DNA of 64,000 nt from Salinicoccus sp. RF5 (GCF_020786625.1 NZ_JAJGRC010000001.1:186001-250000), one strand, 5' to 3'; positions 1-9,927 are shown, counted from the stretch's first letter. Numbers and translations: made by a program. Notes: generated by a model not told the origin, from the sequence alone.

Positions 1-249
1 CTGATCGTCAGCGCATTCGACTACCTGCAGCAGATCAACGCGTTCGGCACCATCGGTGATGTCCTTGGCACGATACTCGGCATCATAGAGATGATATATA
101 TACTGGTTGTCCTTCTGATGATGGCAGCCGTAATACCGCTCGAAGGTGTGCAGACGATGATGGAGAATTCAGGGTTTGCACAGTTCCTCATGGAGAACAC
201 TTTCATCATTTCCGATAAATTCATAGAATGGTTACAAACTGAGTCATAG
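1..249 (+). CDS. CvpA-family membrane protein, C-terminal part
   Basis: The reading frame is open from the first base and ends with TAG at 247-249, giving the last 82 residues of a protein whose start lies outside the window. It has one clear hydrophobic stretch (IIEMIYILVVLLMMAAVIPL) followed by an amphipathic tail ending in EWLQTES. In staphylococci a CvpA-type (colicin V production homologue) integral membrane protein sits directly in front of polX, so the call rests on context plus the hydrophobic profile. The 28-bp gap to polX suggests a shared transcript. Function of this family in Firmicutes is not settled. Confidence 0.6.
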   Translation: MIVSAFDYLQQINAFGTIGDVLGTILGIIEMIYILVVLLMMAAVIPLEGVQTMMENSGFAQFLMENTFIISDKFIEWLQTES

Positions 250-277
250 CGATATGGCTCTTTTTTTGGAGGACATT

Positions 278-1972
278 ATGACTAAAAAAGATATAATCAA
301 CCTGCTTGAAACGATAGCCACATACATGGAGCTCTCCCTGGAGAACCCGTTCAAGGTCTCCGCCTACCGGAAAGCGGCTGGAGCAATCGAGAGGGATCCG
401 AGGTCGCTTGCAGAGATCGATGACTTCTCCGAAATCAAGGGCATCGGCAAAGGCGTGAACGAAGTCATCACAGAGTATGTCGAGAAGAGGGAGTCATCCG
501 TACTCGGCGAATTGAGGGAGTCGGTTCCGGCACCGCTCATCCAGATGCTCAAACTGCCGACGCTCGGCCCCAAAAAGATTGCGAAACTTCATAAGGAGCT
601 CGGGGTCACATCGCTTGAAGCCCTTAAGGCGGAATGTGAAGCGGGCAGGGTGAGTGAACTGAGTGGCTTCGGCAAGAAGACGGAGGAGAACATTTCCAAA
701 GCCATCGATGAGCTGCTCACACGTCCGGAACGGTATCCGATCGAAAAGGTGCAGCAGTTCAGGCGGCTCGTCGAAGCGTCTTTCGAGGATATGGAAGGCA
801 TCAGCCGCTATGATAATGCAGGCAGCGCCAGACGTTTCAAGGAAACGAGCAGAGATCTCGACTTCATCGCGGAGACCAAGGATGCAGCCGGCGTGGCGGA
901 ATCGTTCATCGGTCTGCCCTTCGTGAAGGAGGTTGTGGCGAAGGGGGAACGGAAACTCTCCGTCGTAATCGAACATGATCTGGATCAGATCGGTGTCGAT
1001 ATACGTTTTGTGGCGCCTGAAGCCTATGCGACGACCCTTCATCATTTCACCGGTTCCAAGGATCATAACGTGAAAATGCGGCAGATCGCCAAAGCCCGGG
1101 GCGAGAAGATCAGTGAATATGGTGTGGAGAAGGATGGCGGGGTACTCACATTCGATTCCGAAACGGATTTCTTCAGCCACTTCGACCTTCCCTATATTCC
1201 GCCGGCAATGCGGGAGACGGGGGAGGAGACGGAAGTTGATGTATCCGGCATCGTCACACTGGAGGACATCCGGGGGGACCTGCATATGCACACGGTCTAC
1301 AGTGATGGGGCCTATTCCGTCCGTGAGATGGTGGAGGCCTGCATCGCCAAAGGCTATGAATACATGGTCATCACCGACCATTCCAAAAGCCTCCGTGTCG
1401 CAAACGGCCTCGACGAAGTGCGGCTGCGCCGACAGATCGAAGAGATAAAGTCTCTCAGGCCGGAGTACCCGGAAATAGACATCTATACAGGTACGGAAAT
1501 GGACATCCTCAAAGATGGCACACTCGACTTCCAGGATGATATGCTTGAGGAACTCGATTATGTCATCGCTGCAATCCACTCGAGCTTCCAGCAGACGGAG
1601 GAGGAGATCATGCACCGTCTGCAGATGGCATGTGAGAACCCCCATGTCAGGCACATCGCCCATCCGACGGGCAGGCTGATCGGCAGGCGGGAAGGCTATG
1701 CGGTCGATACGGAAAGGCTTGTACAGATGGCGAAGGATACGGGAACAGTGCTTGAAGTGAATGCCAACCCAAGGCGCCTCGACCTATCATCGGATGTCAT
1801 CAGGAATTCGGGGCTCATGTTGACGGTGAATACGGATGCACACCATTCCAGCCATCTGGATTTCATGGATTACGGAGTGGCGACCCTGCAGAAGGGTCTG
1901 ATAGAAAAAAATAAAGTGGTCAACACTCTCTGCCGGGAGAAGTTCAGAGAGTGGGTCCAAAAAGGGAAATAG
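278..1972 (+). CDS. polX: DNA polymerase/3'-5' exonuclease PolX
   Basis: Family X DNA polymerase of 564 aa with a C-terminal PHP exonuclease domain, acting in gap-filling and base-excision repair. Residues 1-90 form the 8-kDa-like helical domain with a helix-hairpin-helix (EIKGIGKGVNEVI). The polymerase core holds GSARRFKETSRDLDFI with the two metal-binding aspartates of DLD, and a third in GVDIRF, so it should be active. The PHP domain shows GDLHMHTVYSDG, VITDHSKS, AAIHSSF, HIAHPTGRLIGRR and NTDAHHSS, the expected metal ligands. An upstream in-frame ATG at 254 exists, but GGAGG at 268-272 lies five bases before ATG 278, which decides the start. mutS2 follows after 10 bp, a repair-gene pair conserved in Staphylococcaceae and Bacillus. 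Confidence 0.96.
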   Translation: MTKKDIINLLETIATYMELSLENPFKVSAYRKAAGAIERDPRSLAEIDDFSEIKGIGKGVNEVITEYVEKRESSVLGELRESVPAPLIQMLKLPTLGPKKIAKLHKELGVTSLEALKAECEAGRVSELSGFGKKTEENISKAIDELLTRPERYPIEKVQQFRRLVEASFEDMEGISRYDNAGSARRFKETSRDLDFIAETKDAAGVAESFIGLPFVKEVVAKGERKLSVVIEHDLDQIGVDIRFVAPEAYATTLHHFTGSKDHNVKMRQIAKARGEKISEYGVEKDGGVLTFDSETDFFSHFDLPYIPPAMRETGEETEVDVSGIVTLEDIRGDLHMHTVYSDGAYSVREMVEACIAKGYEYMVITDHSKSLRVANGLDEVRLRRQIEEIKSLRPEYPEIDIYTGTEMDILKDGTLDFQDDMLEELDYVIAAIHSSFQQTEEEIMHRLQMACENPHVRHIAHPTGRLIGRREGYAVDTERLVQMAKDTGTVLEVNANPRRLDLSSDVIRNSGLMLTVNTDAHHSSHLDFMDYGVATLQKGLIEKNKVVNTLCREKFREWVQKGK

Positions 1973-1982
1973 AGGGTTTTGA

Positions 1983-4310
1983 ATGAATGAAAGAACGATA
2001 AATGCATTGGAGTTCAATAAGATACTTTCCCAGCTTTCTGCCTTTGCAGAGAGCGGGAAGACGAAGAAAGTGATCACTGCCGACATCGTCTCGACCGATC
2101 TTGAAGAAGTGCTGCAGATGATCAATGAAGTAGATGATGCTTCGACGATGCTGAGGTACAGGGCGGTTGAACTCGGCGGCATCACGGACATCAAGAGGCA
2201 TGTCAGGCGTGCAGAGATCGGCAGCATGCTCGGTGTACCGGAGCTGAATGAAATCAGGACGGTACTCAGCCGCAAGCATGCCCTGAATGCGGTGTTCAAT
2301 GATTTCGAGGAAGATGAGGTCATCCTCCCGAACCTGCCGGTCTATATCAACGGGCTGCCGGACATCCACTTCCTGTACAGGCGGATTACGGAGACGATCG
2401 ACGAGAGCCAGGTGCTCGACCATGCCTCGGAGGCACTGCTCCGCATCAGACGGAAGATCAAATCCGAGGAAGGCAGGATACGGGACCGTTTGAATGACAT
2501 CATCCGCGGCGGCAGCCAGAAGAAGCTCTCTGACAGCCTCATCACGATGCGGAACAACCGCTATGTGGTCCCGGTCAAGGTGGAGCATCAGGGCGAATTC
2601 AATGGCATCGTGCACGACATCTCCTCAAGTGGACAGACGGTCTATATGGAGCCGATGGCCGTCGTCCAGATGACCAATCAGATCCAGAGGCTGAGGGAGG
2701 AGGAACAGTCGGAGGTCGAACGCATCCTCTACCAGCTGTCATCCGAAGTCGCCGAGGTATCAGAAGAGCTCGGCATGACTGATGATGCGCTGCACCATAT
2801 AGACATGGTGTTCGCCAAAGCGAAGTATGGGGCGAAGATCCGGGGCTCGAAACCCGAGGTGATGGCCTCGGGCGGCATCTATCTGCCCGCCGCCTTCCAC
2901 CCGTTGATTCCAGGTGATGAAGTCGTGAAGAACGACATCGAGATGGATGAGGAGACACTGGCCGTCATCATCACCGGACCGAACACCGGCGGGAAGACCG
3001 TGACGATCAAGACCATCGGCCTCAGTGTGCTCATGGCCCAGGCAGGAATCCCCGTGCCGGCCCGTGACGGCAGCCGCCTGCGGCTGTTCGGAAAGGTCTA
3101 CAGTGACATCGGTGATGAACAGTCCATCGAGCAGTCCCTCTCGACCTTCTCGAGCCACATGACGAACATCACCGGCATCCTTGAAGAGGCGGATGACAAC
3201 AGCCTCGTCCTGTTGGATGAGCTCGGGGCGGGTACGGATCCGGAAGAAGGTGCGGCGCTGGCGATCAGCATTTTGGAATATCTGCTCGACAGACACACTA
3301 CGGTCGTGGCGACGACGCACTACCCGCAGTTGAAATCCTTCAGCTATACAAGGGAGGATACGGTCAATGCCAGTGTGGAATTCGATGTGGAGACGCTGTC
3401 GCCGACCTATCGTCTCTTGATGGGCATCCCCGGCAAGTCCAATGCCTTTGAAATATCGAACAAGCTTGGGCTCGACGAGACGGTCATCGACCGGGCAAGG
3501 AAACTCGCAGGGCGGGATTCCACGGATGTCAACGACATGATTTCAGCCCTTGAGCGGCATACGAAGACCGCCCAGGACAATGAGCGGGAAACGCATGAAC
3601 TGCTCAGGGAATCCGAAAGGCTCCACAACGAGCTGAAATCCTATATGAACGATTATGAAGCCTATAAGGAAAAGCTCAGAAAAGAAGCGCGTGAAAAGGC
3701 GAACCGGGTCATAAAGGATGCCGAGGCAAAGGCAGATGACATCATACGCACCCTTGAAGATATGAAGAAACTCGGCGCCGACATCCAGGAGCATGAACTG
3801 ATCGACCAGAAGAAGGCGCTGTCCGACAGCTACCAGCAGGAGGATATACGCAAGAAGGAGCGGGCGGAAAAGATCGAACAGATATCCCCGGGGGATGAAG
3901 TCGATGTGCTCTCCTATGGCCAGAAGGGCGAAGTGATCGAAGTGAAGGACGACTCCATCACCGTCCAGATGGGCATCATCAAGATGAAGGTCGGCAAGGA
4001 CGAAGTGAAGCGGCGCAAGAAGGAGAAGCAGCAACGCACCGTATCGAGGCGAATCGGAAAATCTCCGGTGAAGCGGGAACTCGACCTCAGGGGAGAGCGC
4101 TATGAGGAGGCTATCCAGAAACTGGACAGATATCTGGATCAGGTGATACTCTCGAATTATAATGAAGTGGAGATCATCCACGGCAAGGGGACGGGTGCGC
4201 TGCAGAAAGGCGTTCAGCAGTTCCTGAAGTCCCATTCCAAAGTGAAGTCATTCAGGGGCGGCATGCCGAGCGAAGGCGGCTTCGGAGTGACCATAGTTGA
4301 AATGAAGTAG
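1983..4310 (+). CDS. mutS2: Endonuclease MutS2
   Basis: MutS-like ATPase/endonuclease of 775 aa, the usual family length. It lacks the MutS mismatch-recognition domain; the family is linked to suppression of homologous recombination and to rescue of collided ribosomes. Walker A is GPNTGGKT (around residue 335), Walker B is LVLLDELGAGTDPEEGAA with the ABC-type signature region before it, followed by a long charged coiled coil (about 510-640). The C-terminal Smr nuclease domain has LDLRGERYEEA and HGKGTGALQKGVQ, both conserved Smr motifs. An AGAGGG sequence precedes ATG 1983. It lies 10 bp behind polX and is probably co-transcribed. Confidence 0.97.
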   Translation: MNERTINALEFNKILSQLSAFAESGKTKKVITADIVSTDLEEVLQMINEVDDASTMLRYRAVELGGITDIKRHVRRAEIGSMLGVPELNEIRTVLSRKHALNAVFNDFEEDEVILPNLPVYINGLPDIHFLYRRITETIDESQVLDHASEALLRIRRKIKSEEGRIRDRLNDIIRGGSQKKLSDSLITMRNNRYVVPVKVEHQGEFNGIVHDISSSGQTVYMEPMAVVQMTNQIQRLREEEQSEVERILYQLSSEVAEVSEELGMTDDALHHIDMVFAKAKYGAKIRGSKPEVMASGGIYLPAAFHPLIPGDEVVKNDIEMDEETLAVIITGPNTGGKTVTIKTIGLSVLMAQAGIPVPARDGSRLRLFGKVYSDIGDEQSIEQSLSTFSSHMTNITGILEEADDNSLVLLDELGAGTDPEEGAALAISILEYLLDRHTTVVATTHYPQLKSFSYTREDTVNASVEFDVETLSPTYRLLMGIPGKSNAFEISNKLGLDETVIDRARKLAGRDSTDVNDMISALERHTKTAQDNERETHELLRESERLHNELKSYMNDYEAYKEKLRKEAREKANRVIKDAEAKADDIIRTLEDMKKLGADIQEHELIDQKKALSDSYQQEDIRKKERAEKIEQISPGDEVDVLSYGQKGEVIEVKDDSITVQMGIIKMKVGKDEVKRRKKEKQQRTVSRRIGKSPVKRELDLRGERYEEAIQKLDRYLDQVILSNYNEVEIIHGKGTGALQKGVQQFLKSHSKVKSFRGGMPSEGGFGVTIVEMK

Positions 4311-4318
4311 GTGTCCGG

Positions 4319-4417
4319 ATGGATAATTTTGATATGTATAAGCTGGCGAAGATACTGATAGCTGCCGGCATCCTCATGTTTCTGAGCGGTGTCATCTATC
4401 TGATGTTCTTTGCCTAG
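4319..4417 (+). CDS. Possible 32-aa single-pass membrane peptide
   Basis: Short frame starting with ATG 4319, eight bases after the mutS2 stop, and ending TAG 4415-4417. The product begins MDNFDMYKLAKILIAAGILM, then a further hydrophobic run FLSGVIYLMFFA, so nearly all of it after residue 10 would be one membrane helix. The ribosome-binding site is weak (AGGTG). No family is recognised. The hydrophobic pattern and tight placement behind mutS2 argue for a real micropeptide, but a frame this short could arise by chance. Confidence 0.4.
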   Translation: MDNFDMYKLAKILIAAGILMFLSGVIYLMFFA

Positions 4418-4426
4418 GCAGTAAAA

Positions 4427-4456
4427 TTGAGGACAAATATATCCTCATGCTATACT
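4427..4456 (+). promoter_or_regulatory. Probable sigma-A promoter of trxA
   Basis: TTGAGG (4427-4432), 18-bp spacer, TATACT (4451-4456) with TG one base upstream (extended -10). It lies about 30 bp before the trxA ribosome-binding site, which suggests that thioredoxin is transcribed independently of polX-mutS2. Confidence 0.6.
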
Positions 4457-4490
4457 TGTTTCATAACTTAACCTAATGGAGGTATTTTAT

Positions 4491-4805
4491 ATGGCTATTA
4501 TAGAAGTGAATGATCAGAACTTTAAAGAAGAAGTGGGAAGCGGCATCAAATTGGTGGACTTCTGGGCACCTTGGTGTGGACCTTGTAAAATGATCGCACC
4601 GGTTCTTGAAGAAGTTGCACAGGATGTCGAAGGGAAAGCGGACATCGCCAAACTGAACGTCGACGACAACCAGGCGACGGCCAGCGAGTACGAAGTCATG
4701 AGCATTCCAACACTTATCCTGTTCAAGGATGGCCAGCCGGTGGATAAAGTGGTCGGCTTCCAGCCTAAAGAACAGCTCGTTTCACTTATCGAAAAACATG
4801 CATAA
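4491..4805 (+). CDS. trxA: Thioredoxin
   Basis: Cytoplasmic disulfide reductase of 104 aa, standard length. The active site WAPWCGPCKMIAP is present at residues 28-40, the cis-proline loop is SIPTLILF and the buried aspartate precedes the active site in LVDFW. The start is ATG 4491, nine bases after GGAGG (4478-4482), not the in-frame ATG 4476. A strong promoter lies upstream and a good terminator directly downstream, so the gene is a single transcription unit between repair genes. Thioredoxin recycles ribonucleotide reductase and methionine sulfoxide reductase and repairs oxidised proteins. Confidence 0.97.
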   Translation: MAIIEVNDQNFKEEVGSGIKLVDFWAPWCGPCKMIAPVLEEVAQDVEGKADIAKLNVDDNQATASEYEVMSIPTLILFKDGQPVDKVVGFQPKEQLVSLIEKHA

Positions 4806-4812
4806 TTGATAC

Positions 4813-4836
4813 AGCCGCCCTCGGGCGGCTTTTTTA
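4813..4836 (+). terminator. Rho-independent terminator of trxA
   Basis: Stem GCCGCCC / GGGCGGC with a three-base loop followed by six T, directly behind the trxA stop. It ends 24 bases before the uvrC start, so uvrC must rely on read-through or a promoter inside this region. Confidence 0.85.
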
Positions 4837-4859
4837 TCATGAAATATAGAGGGATCGCT

Positions 4860-6629
4860 ATGGAAGAACTCAAATTGAAACTGTCGGTATTGCCGACTGA
4901 ACCAGGATGCTACCTGATGAAGGACAGGCATGGAATCGTCATATATGTGGGCAAGGCCAAAAACCTCCGGAACAGGGTGCGGTCATATTTCACCGGAGCG
5001 CATGATGAGAAGACGATGCGGCTCGTCAAGGAGATTACGGATTTCGACTTCATCGTGACAAACTCCGAGGTGGAGTCGCTGCTGCTCGAACTCAATCTGA
5101 TCAAGAAGCACTATCCGCGGTACAATATACTGCTCAAGGATGACAAGAGCTATCCATTCATCAAGATCACAAAGGAAGAGCATCCGAAACTCATCGTCAC
5201 AAGAACGGTGAAGCCCGCTACCGGGACCTATTTCGGGCCCTATCCGAACGCCTACAGCGCACATGAGACGAAGAAGCTGCTGGACCGCATATACCCCCTC
5301 AGAAAATGCAATACCATGCCCGACAAGCTGTGTCTCTATTATCATATCGGGCAGTGCCTGGGACCGTGCGTCTATGATGTCCAGCAGGAACAATACAAGG
5401 AAATGATCGATGGCATCACCCGTTTTCTGAATGGCGATACGAAGCAGATCACCGATGAACTGAAGGAAAAGATGAATGCCGCTTCGGAAGCATTGGAATT
5501 TGAGAAGGCGAAGGAGTACCGGGATCTTCTCGGACATATCGAGGCGACCATGAACAAGCAGAAGATGATGACCAAGGATATGACTGCAAGGGATTGCTTC
5601 GGCTACAGCGTCTCCAAAGGATGGATGGCCATTTCTGTGCTGCTCATCAGAAACGGCAACCTCATTGAAAAGAAGGCGGACATGTTTCCGATCAATGATG
5701 ATGTACAGGAGGAGTTCTTCCGGTACATCGCACAGTTCTATGACCTGAAATCCAACCTTCTGCCGAAGGAAGTCCATATCGCCAAAGGGCTGGATCAGAA
5801 GATCATAGATGAATATCTGCCGGTGGCGGTCGTCCAGCCCAAAAAGGGACAGAAGAAGGAAATGGTCGACTTGGCAATCAAAAATGCGGAGATCGCGCTT
5901 GAAAACAAGTTCGAGATGATCGACAAGGATGAAGCGCGGACGGTCAAGGCGATAGAGTCCCTCGGAGAGGTGCTCAACATCGAGACGCCGATCCGGATAG
6001 AGGCCTTCGACAACTCGAATATACAGGGTGTCGACCCGGTCAGCGTCATGGTGGCCTTCGTGGACGGCCGTCCGAGCAAGCGGGACTACCGCAAGTACAA
6101 GATCCGGACGGTGACCCAGCCGGATGACTATGCATCGATGGCAGAGGCCGTCAGGCGCAGATACACACGGGTGTTGAAGGAAGGGCTCCCATTGCCGGAC
6201 CTGATCATCGTCGATGGCGGCGTCGGCCACATGAACACGGTCAAATCCGTGCTGATGGATGAATTGTCACTGGAAATTCCGGTGGCAGGGCTCGCGAAGA
6301 ATGAAAAGCACAAGACGGCTGAACTGCTCTACGGCGACCAGGCGTCCATCGTACCGCTCAAGAAGAATTCGCAGGAATTCTACCTGCTTCAAAGGATCCA
6401 GGACGAGGTCCACCGGTTCGCCATCAGCTTCCATAGGAATACACGCCGGAAGACGTCAGTCACATCGAAGCTCGATGGCATCGAAGGTGTGGGGCCGAAG
6501 CGCAAGCAGAAACTGCTGAGTCATTTCGGATCCATAAAGCGGATGAGAGAAAAGGAAATAGAGGATTTCACAGAAATAGGGATTCCGGCACCGATCGCAA
6601 AAAGGATTTTAGAGACTTTGAAGGCCTGA
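4860..6629 (+). CDS. uvrC: UvrABC system protein C
   Basis: Excision nuclease subunit of nucleotide-excision repair, 589 aa. It makes both incisions around a lesion marked by UvrA/UvrB. The N-terminal GIY-YIG domain starts at [20 protein letters not shown]; a UvrB-binding UVR segment ([14 protein letters not shown]) lies around residue 215; the central RNase H-like nuclease has [11 protein letters not shown] with its catalytic Asp; tandem helix-hairpin-helix motifs ([16 protein letters not shown]) close the protein. ATG 4860 follows GAGGG with a six-base spacer and gives the usual [12 protein letters not shown] start; an earlier in-frame ATG at 4806 would translate through the trxA terminator and is rejected. 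Confidence 0.97.
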   Translation: MEELKLKLSVLPTEPGCYLMKDRHGIVIYVGKAKNLRNRVRSYFTGAHDEKTMRLVKEITDFDFIVTNSEVESLLLELNLIKKHYPRYNILLKDDKSYPFIKITKEEHPKLIVTRTVKPATGTYFGPYPNAYSAHETKKLLDRIYPLRKCNTMPDKLCLYYHIGQCLGPCVYDVQQEQYKEMIDGITRFLNGDTKQITDELKEKMNAASEALEFEKAKEYRDLLGHIEATMNKQKMMTKDMTARDCFGYSVSKGWMAISVLLIRNGNLIEKKADMFPINDDVQEEFFRYIAQFYDLKSNLLPKEVHIAKGLDQKIIDEYLPVAVVQPKKGQKKEMVDLAIKNAEIALENKFEMIDKDEARTVKAIESLGEVLNIETPIRIEAFDNSNIQGVDPVSVMVAFVDGRPSKRDYRKYKIRTVTQPDDYASMAEAVRRRYTRVLKEGLPLPDLIIVDGGVGHMNTVKSVLMDELSLEIPVAGLAKNEKHKTAELLYGDQASIVPLKKNSQEFYLLQRIQDEVHRFAISFHRNTRRKTSVTSKLDGIEGVGPKRKQKLLSHFGSIKRMREKEIEDFTEIGIPAPIAKRILETLKA

Positions 6630-6681
6630 TCGACACGTTTGAATTTTCACAATCTTTTTTTGTGCAAGAATCCAAGTTGTC

Positions 6682-6710
6682 TTGATTTATGCATACCTTG
6701 AGAGTAAAAT
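6682..6710 (+). promoter_or_regulatory. Probable sigma-A promoter of sdhCAB
   Basis: TTGATT (6682-6687), 17-bp spacer, TAAAAT (6705-6710), about 48 bp before the sdhC start codon. Confidence 0.5.
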
Positions 6711-6757
6711 GATGGATGTGTAAACTTATTTCATTGGAGAGTTAGGGGGGAATTCGA

Positions 6758-7369
6758 GTGTCGAAACAAGATTCAAGTTTTGCGATCAGGCGCCTTCATT
6801 CTTTGCTGGGGGTCATTCCTTTAGGTGTCTTCCTGATACAGCACCTATTGGTCAACCATACGGCTACAAGAAGTGAAGAAGCGTTCAACGCAGCATCAGA
6901 GTTTATGGGTAATCTGCCTTTTGTACTATTTTTGGAGATCTTCATCATCTATATTCCAATTCTATTCCACGGTATCTACGGTATCTACATTGCATTTACT
7001 GCAAAGTACAATGTCGGACACTACAGTACATACAGGAACTGGATGTTTCTTCTTCAGAGGATCAGCGGCGTGATTGCATTCATCTTCATCGCCATCCACG
7101 TGTATCAGACGCGTGTTCAGGTGTTCTTTGGTGAAGAGGTCAACTTCGATATGGTGCATCAGATTGTTACGAACCCGGCATGGCTGGTGTTCTACATCAT
7201 AGGTATCATCGCGACCGTCTACCATTTCGCCAATGGTCTCTGGTCGTTCATGGTGACATGGGGCTTCACACAGTCCGACAAGTCACAGCGTGTGATGAGC
7301 TACGTAACTGCTGTCATTTTCGTAGTAGTCAGCTTCATCGGTGTACAAGCAATATTGGCATTTATTTAA
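6758..7369 (+). CDS. sdhC: Succinate dehydrogenase cytochrome b558 subunit
   Basis: Membrane anchor of complex II, 203 aa, five predicted transmembrane helices, of the Bacillus-type single-anchor, di-haem class that reduces menaquinone. Candidate axial haem ligands are His29 (LIQHLL), His71 (LFHGIYG), His114 (AIHVYQ) and His156 (VYHFANG); they fall one residue after the four ligands known in Bacillus subtilis SdhC. The start is GTG 6758, chosen because TTAGGGGGG lies seven bases upstream and no suitable ATG exists. First gene of sdhCAB. Confidence 0.93.
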   Translation: MSKQDSSFAIRRLHSLLGVIPLGVFLIQHLLVNHTATRSEEAFNAASEFMGNLPFVLFLEIFIIYIPILFHGIYGIYIAFTAKYNVGHYSTYRNWMFLLQRISGVIAFIFIAIHVYQTRVQVFFGEEVNFDMVHQIVTNPAWLVFYIIGIIATVYHFANGLWSFMVTWGFTQSDKSQRVMSYVTAVIFVVVSFIGVQAILAFI

Positions 7370-7384
7370 TAAGGAGTGGACAGA

Positions 7385-9154
7385 ATGGCTAATGATAAAA
7401 TCATCGTTGTCGGTGGCGGACTCGCCGGATTGATGGCAACGATAAAAGCAGCTGAGACAGGCGCTGAGGTGGACCTGTTCTCAATTGTGCCCGTAAAACG
7501 TTCTCACTCCGTATGTGCTCAAGGTGGAATCAATGGAGCGGTCAACACGAAAGGTGAGGGCGACTCTCCAGCAATCCACTTTGACGACACAGTCTACGGT
7601 GGGGACTTCCTGGCCAACCAGCCTCCGGTCAAAGCAATGACGGATGCTGCGCCTCAAATCATCCACCTGCTGGACCGCATGGGTGTCATGTTCAACAGGA
7701 CGCCGGAAGGTCTGCTTGACTTCAGGCGTTTTGGTGGCACGCTGCACCACAGGACTGCATATGCAGGGGCGACGACTGGGCAGCAGCTGCTGTATGCCCT
7801 GGATGAGCAGGTCAGGAAATATGAAGTGGATGGTCTTGTCCGCAAGTTCGAAGGCTGGGAATTCCTTGGTGTCGTCCTCGATGACGAAGGACGCGCACGC
7901 GGAATTACGGCACAGCAGATGACCAATGCTGAAATAGAGACGTTCAAATCGGATGCTGTGGTCATGGCGACAGGTGGTCCGGGGATCATCTTCGGCAAAT
8001 CCACAAACTCCATGATCAATACAGGGTCTGCTGCATCCGTCGTATACCAGCAGGGTGCCATCTATGCAAATGGTGAGTTCATCCAGATCCACCCGACGGC
8101 GATCCCTGGGGATGACAAGCTCAGACTGATGAGTGAATCCGCCCGTGGTGAAGGTGGACGCATATGGACATATAAAGACGGCAAACCATGGTACTTCCTT
8201 GAAGAGAAGTATCCGGACTACGGAAACCTGGTGCCAAGGGATATCGCGACACGTGAAATATTCGACGTCTGTGTAAACCAGAAACTCGGCATCAATGGTG
8301 AGAACATGGTCTATCTGGACCTCTCCCATAAGGATCCGCATGAGCTTGACGTCAAACTCGGCGGCATCATCGAAATCTATGAGAAGTTTACAGGGGACGA
8401 TCCACGTAAAGTTCCGATGAAGATCTTCCCTGCAGTCCACTATTCGATGGGCGGCCTCTACGTCGATTTCGATCAGATGACGAATATACCTGGACTGTTT
8501 GCAGCCGGAGAGTGTGACTATTCACAGCATGGTGGAAACCGTCTCGGCGCAAACTCACTGCTTTCAGCCATCTATGGCGGAATGGTCGCAGGACCAAACG
8601 CGATCGAATATGTCAAAGGTCTGGACACTTCATTCGAAGATCTGGATGATTCCATCTATGAGAAGCACGCGAAAGCAGAACAGGAGAAATTCGACAACAT
8701 CATGAGCATGGACGGCGATGAGAACGCCTATGTCATCCATAAGGAGCTCGGTGAACTGATGACGGACAACGTCACTGTCGTGCGTCACAACGACAAGCTT
8801 CTTGAGACGGATAAACGCATCGTTGAACTCATGGAGCGCTATAAGCGCATCAACATCAACGACACCAAGAAGTGGAGCAACCAGGCGGCATTCTTCACCC
8901 GTCAGCTCTGGAACATGCTTGTCCTTGCACGTGTCATCACGATCGGCGCCTACAACCGGAATGAATCCCGCGGTGCCCACTACAAGCCTGAATTCCCTGA
9001 ACGTAATGATGAGGAATGGCTCAAGACGACAAAAGCACATTTCGAAGGTCCGGACGAAGCGCCGCGCTTTGAATATGAAGATGTTGATGTCAGCCTCATC
9101 CCGCCACGTAAAAGAGACTACTCTGCAAAGTCGGAAGGGAGTGCTAAAAAGTAA
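7385..9154 (+). CDS. sdhA: Succinate dehydrogenase flavoprotein subunit
   Basis: Catalytic subunit of complex II (succinate to fumarate), 589 aa. The Rossmann FAD site is VVGGGLAGLMATIKAAE at the N terminus; the flavin is expected to be covalently bound to the His of RSHSVCAQGGING; the active-site region HPTAIPG and ESARGEGG and the capping HRTAYAGATTG are present, as is NRLGANSLLSAIYGG near the C-terminal part. Start ATG 7385 lies eight bases after AAGGAG; an in-frame ATG nine bases upstream overlaps the ribosome-binding site. It follows sdhC by 15 bp and abuts sdhB. Confidence 0.97.
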   Translation: MANDKIIVVGGGLAGLMATIKAAETGAEVDLFSIVPVKRSHSVCAQGGINGAVNTKGEGDSPAIHFDDTVYGGDFLANQPPVKAMTDAAPQIIHLLDRMGVMFNRTPEGLLDFRRFGGTLHHRTAYAGATTGQQLLYALDEQVRKYEVDGLVRKFEGWEFLGVVLDDEGRARGITAQQMTNAEIETFKSDAVVMATGGPGIIFGKSTNSMINTGSAASVVYQQGAIYANGEFIQIHPTAIPGDDKLRLMSESARGEGGRIWTYKDGKPWYFLEEKYPDYGNLVPRDIATREIFDVCVNQKLGINGENMVYLDLSHKDPHELDVKLGGIIEIYEKFTGDDPRKVPMKIFPAVHYSMGGLYVDFDQMTNIPGLFAAGECDYSQHGGNRLGANSLLSAIYGGMVAGPNAIEYVKGLDTSFEDLDDSIYEKHAKAEQEKFDNIMSMDGDENAYVIHKELGELMTDNVTVVRHNDKLLETDKRIVELMERYKRININDTKKWSNQAAFFTRQLWNMLVLARVITIGAYNRNESRGAHYKPEFPERNDEEWLKTTKAHFEGPDEAPRFEYEDVDVSLIPPRKRDYSAKSEGSAKK

Positions 9155-9919
9155 ATGAGTGAAAAAACAGTAAGATTCAATATAAAACGTCAGGAAAATA
9201 CTGAATCAAAGCCATACTGGGAAGAATTTGAAGTTCCATACCGCGAGAACATGAACGTGATCAGCGCATTGATGGAAATCCAAAGGAACCCGGTGAACAC
9301 CAAAGGTGAGAAGACGACACCGGTCACTTGGGACATGAACTGTCTTGAGGAAGTCTGTGGTGCATGTTCAATGGTCATTAACGGCAACGCCCGCCAGTCC
9401 TGTACAGCATTGATCGATCAGCTCGATCAGCCGGTCAAGCTGGAGCCGATGTCCACTTTCCCTATCGTGAAAGACCTTCAGGTCGACCGTTCATTCATGT
9501 TCGACAGCCTGAAGCGCGTCAAGGCATGGGTACCGATCGATGGTACTTACGACCTCGGTCCAGGACCGCGCATGCCTGAGAAGAAACGTCAGACAGCCTA
9601 TGAACTTTCAAAATGCATGACGTGCGGCGTATGCCTTGAAGTGTGCCCGAACGTCAATGACAGCTCCAAGTTCATGGGTGCTGCACCGGTCAGTCAGGTC
9701 AGACTGTTCAACCTGCACCCGACAGGCAGCATGAACAAGAATGAAAGGCTCGATGCCCTCATGGGCGTCGGCGGTGTCGCTGAATGCGGCATGGCACAGA
9801 ACTGTGTCAAAGCATGCCCTAAAGGCATCCCGCTCACCACTTCCATTGCTGCAATGCAAAGGGAGACGAACTTCCATATGTTCAAATCCTTCTTCGGAAG
9901 CGACCATGAAGTAGAATAA
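9155..9919 (+). CDS. sdhB: Succinate dehydrogenase iron-sulfur subunit
   Basis: Electron-transfer subunit of complex II, 254 aa. The plant-type ferredoxin domain carries the 2Fe-2S cysteines in CLEEVCGACSMVINGNARQSC; the C-terminal domain has CMTCGVCLEVCP and CGMAQNCVKACPKG for the 4Fe-4S and 3Fe-4S clusters. The ATG directly follows the sdhA stop, so translation is likely coupled. A strong terminator closes the operon right after it. Confidence 0.97.
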   Translation: MSEKTVRFNIKRQENTESKPYWEEFEVPYRENMNVISALMEIQRNPVNTKGEKTTPVTWDMNCLEEVCGACSMVINGNARQSCTALIDQLDQPVKLEPMSTFPIVKDLQVDRSFMFDSLKRVKAWVPIDGTYDLGPGPRMPEKKRQTAYELSKCMTCGVCLEVCPNVNDSSKFMGAAPVSQVRLFNLHPTGSMNKNERLDALMGVGGVAECGMAQNCVKACPKGIPLTTSIAAMQRETNFHMFKSFFGSDHEVE

Positions 9920-9927
9920 TCTGAAAT

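Noticed and set aside
254-277. Longer PolX start at ATG 254
   Set aside because: The GGAGG that drives translation lies downstream of that ATG and correctly spaced for ATG 278.
6642-6656. CodY-like site AATTTTCACAATCTT upstream of sdhC
   Set aside because: Three mismatches to the CodY consensus in AT-rich DNA, 26 bp ahead of the -35; chance occurrence is likely.
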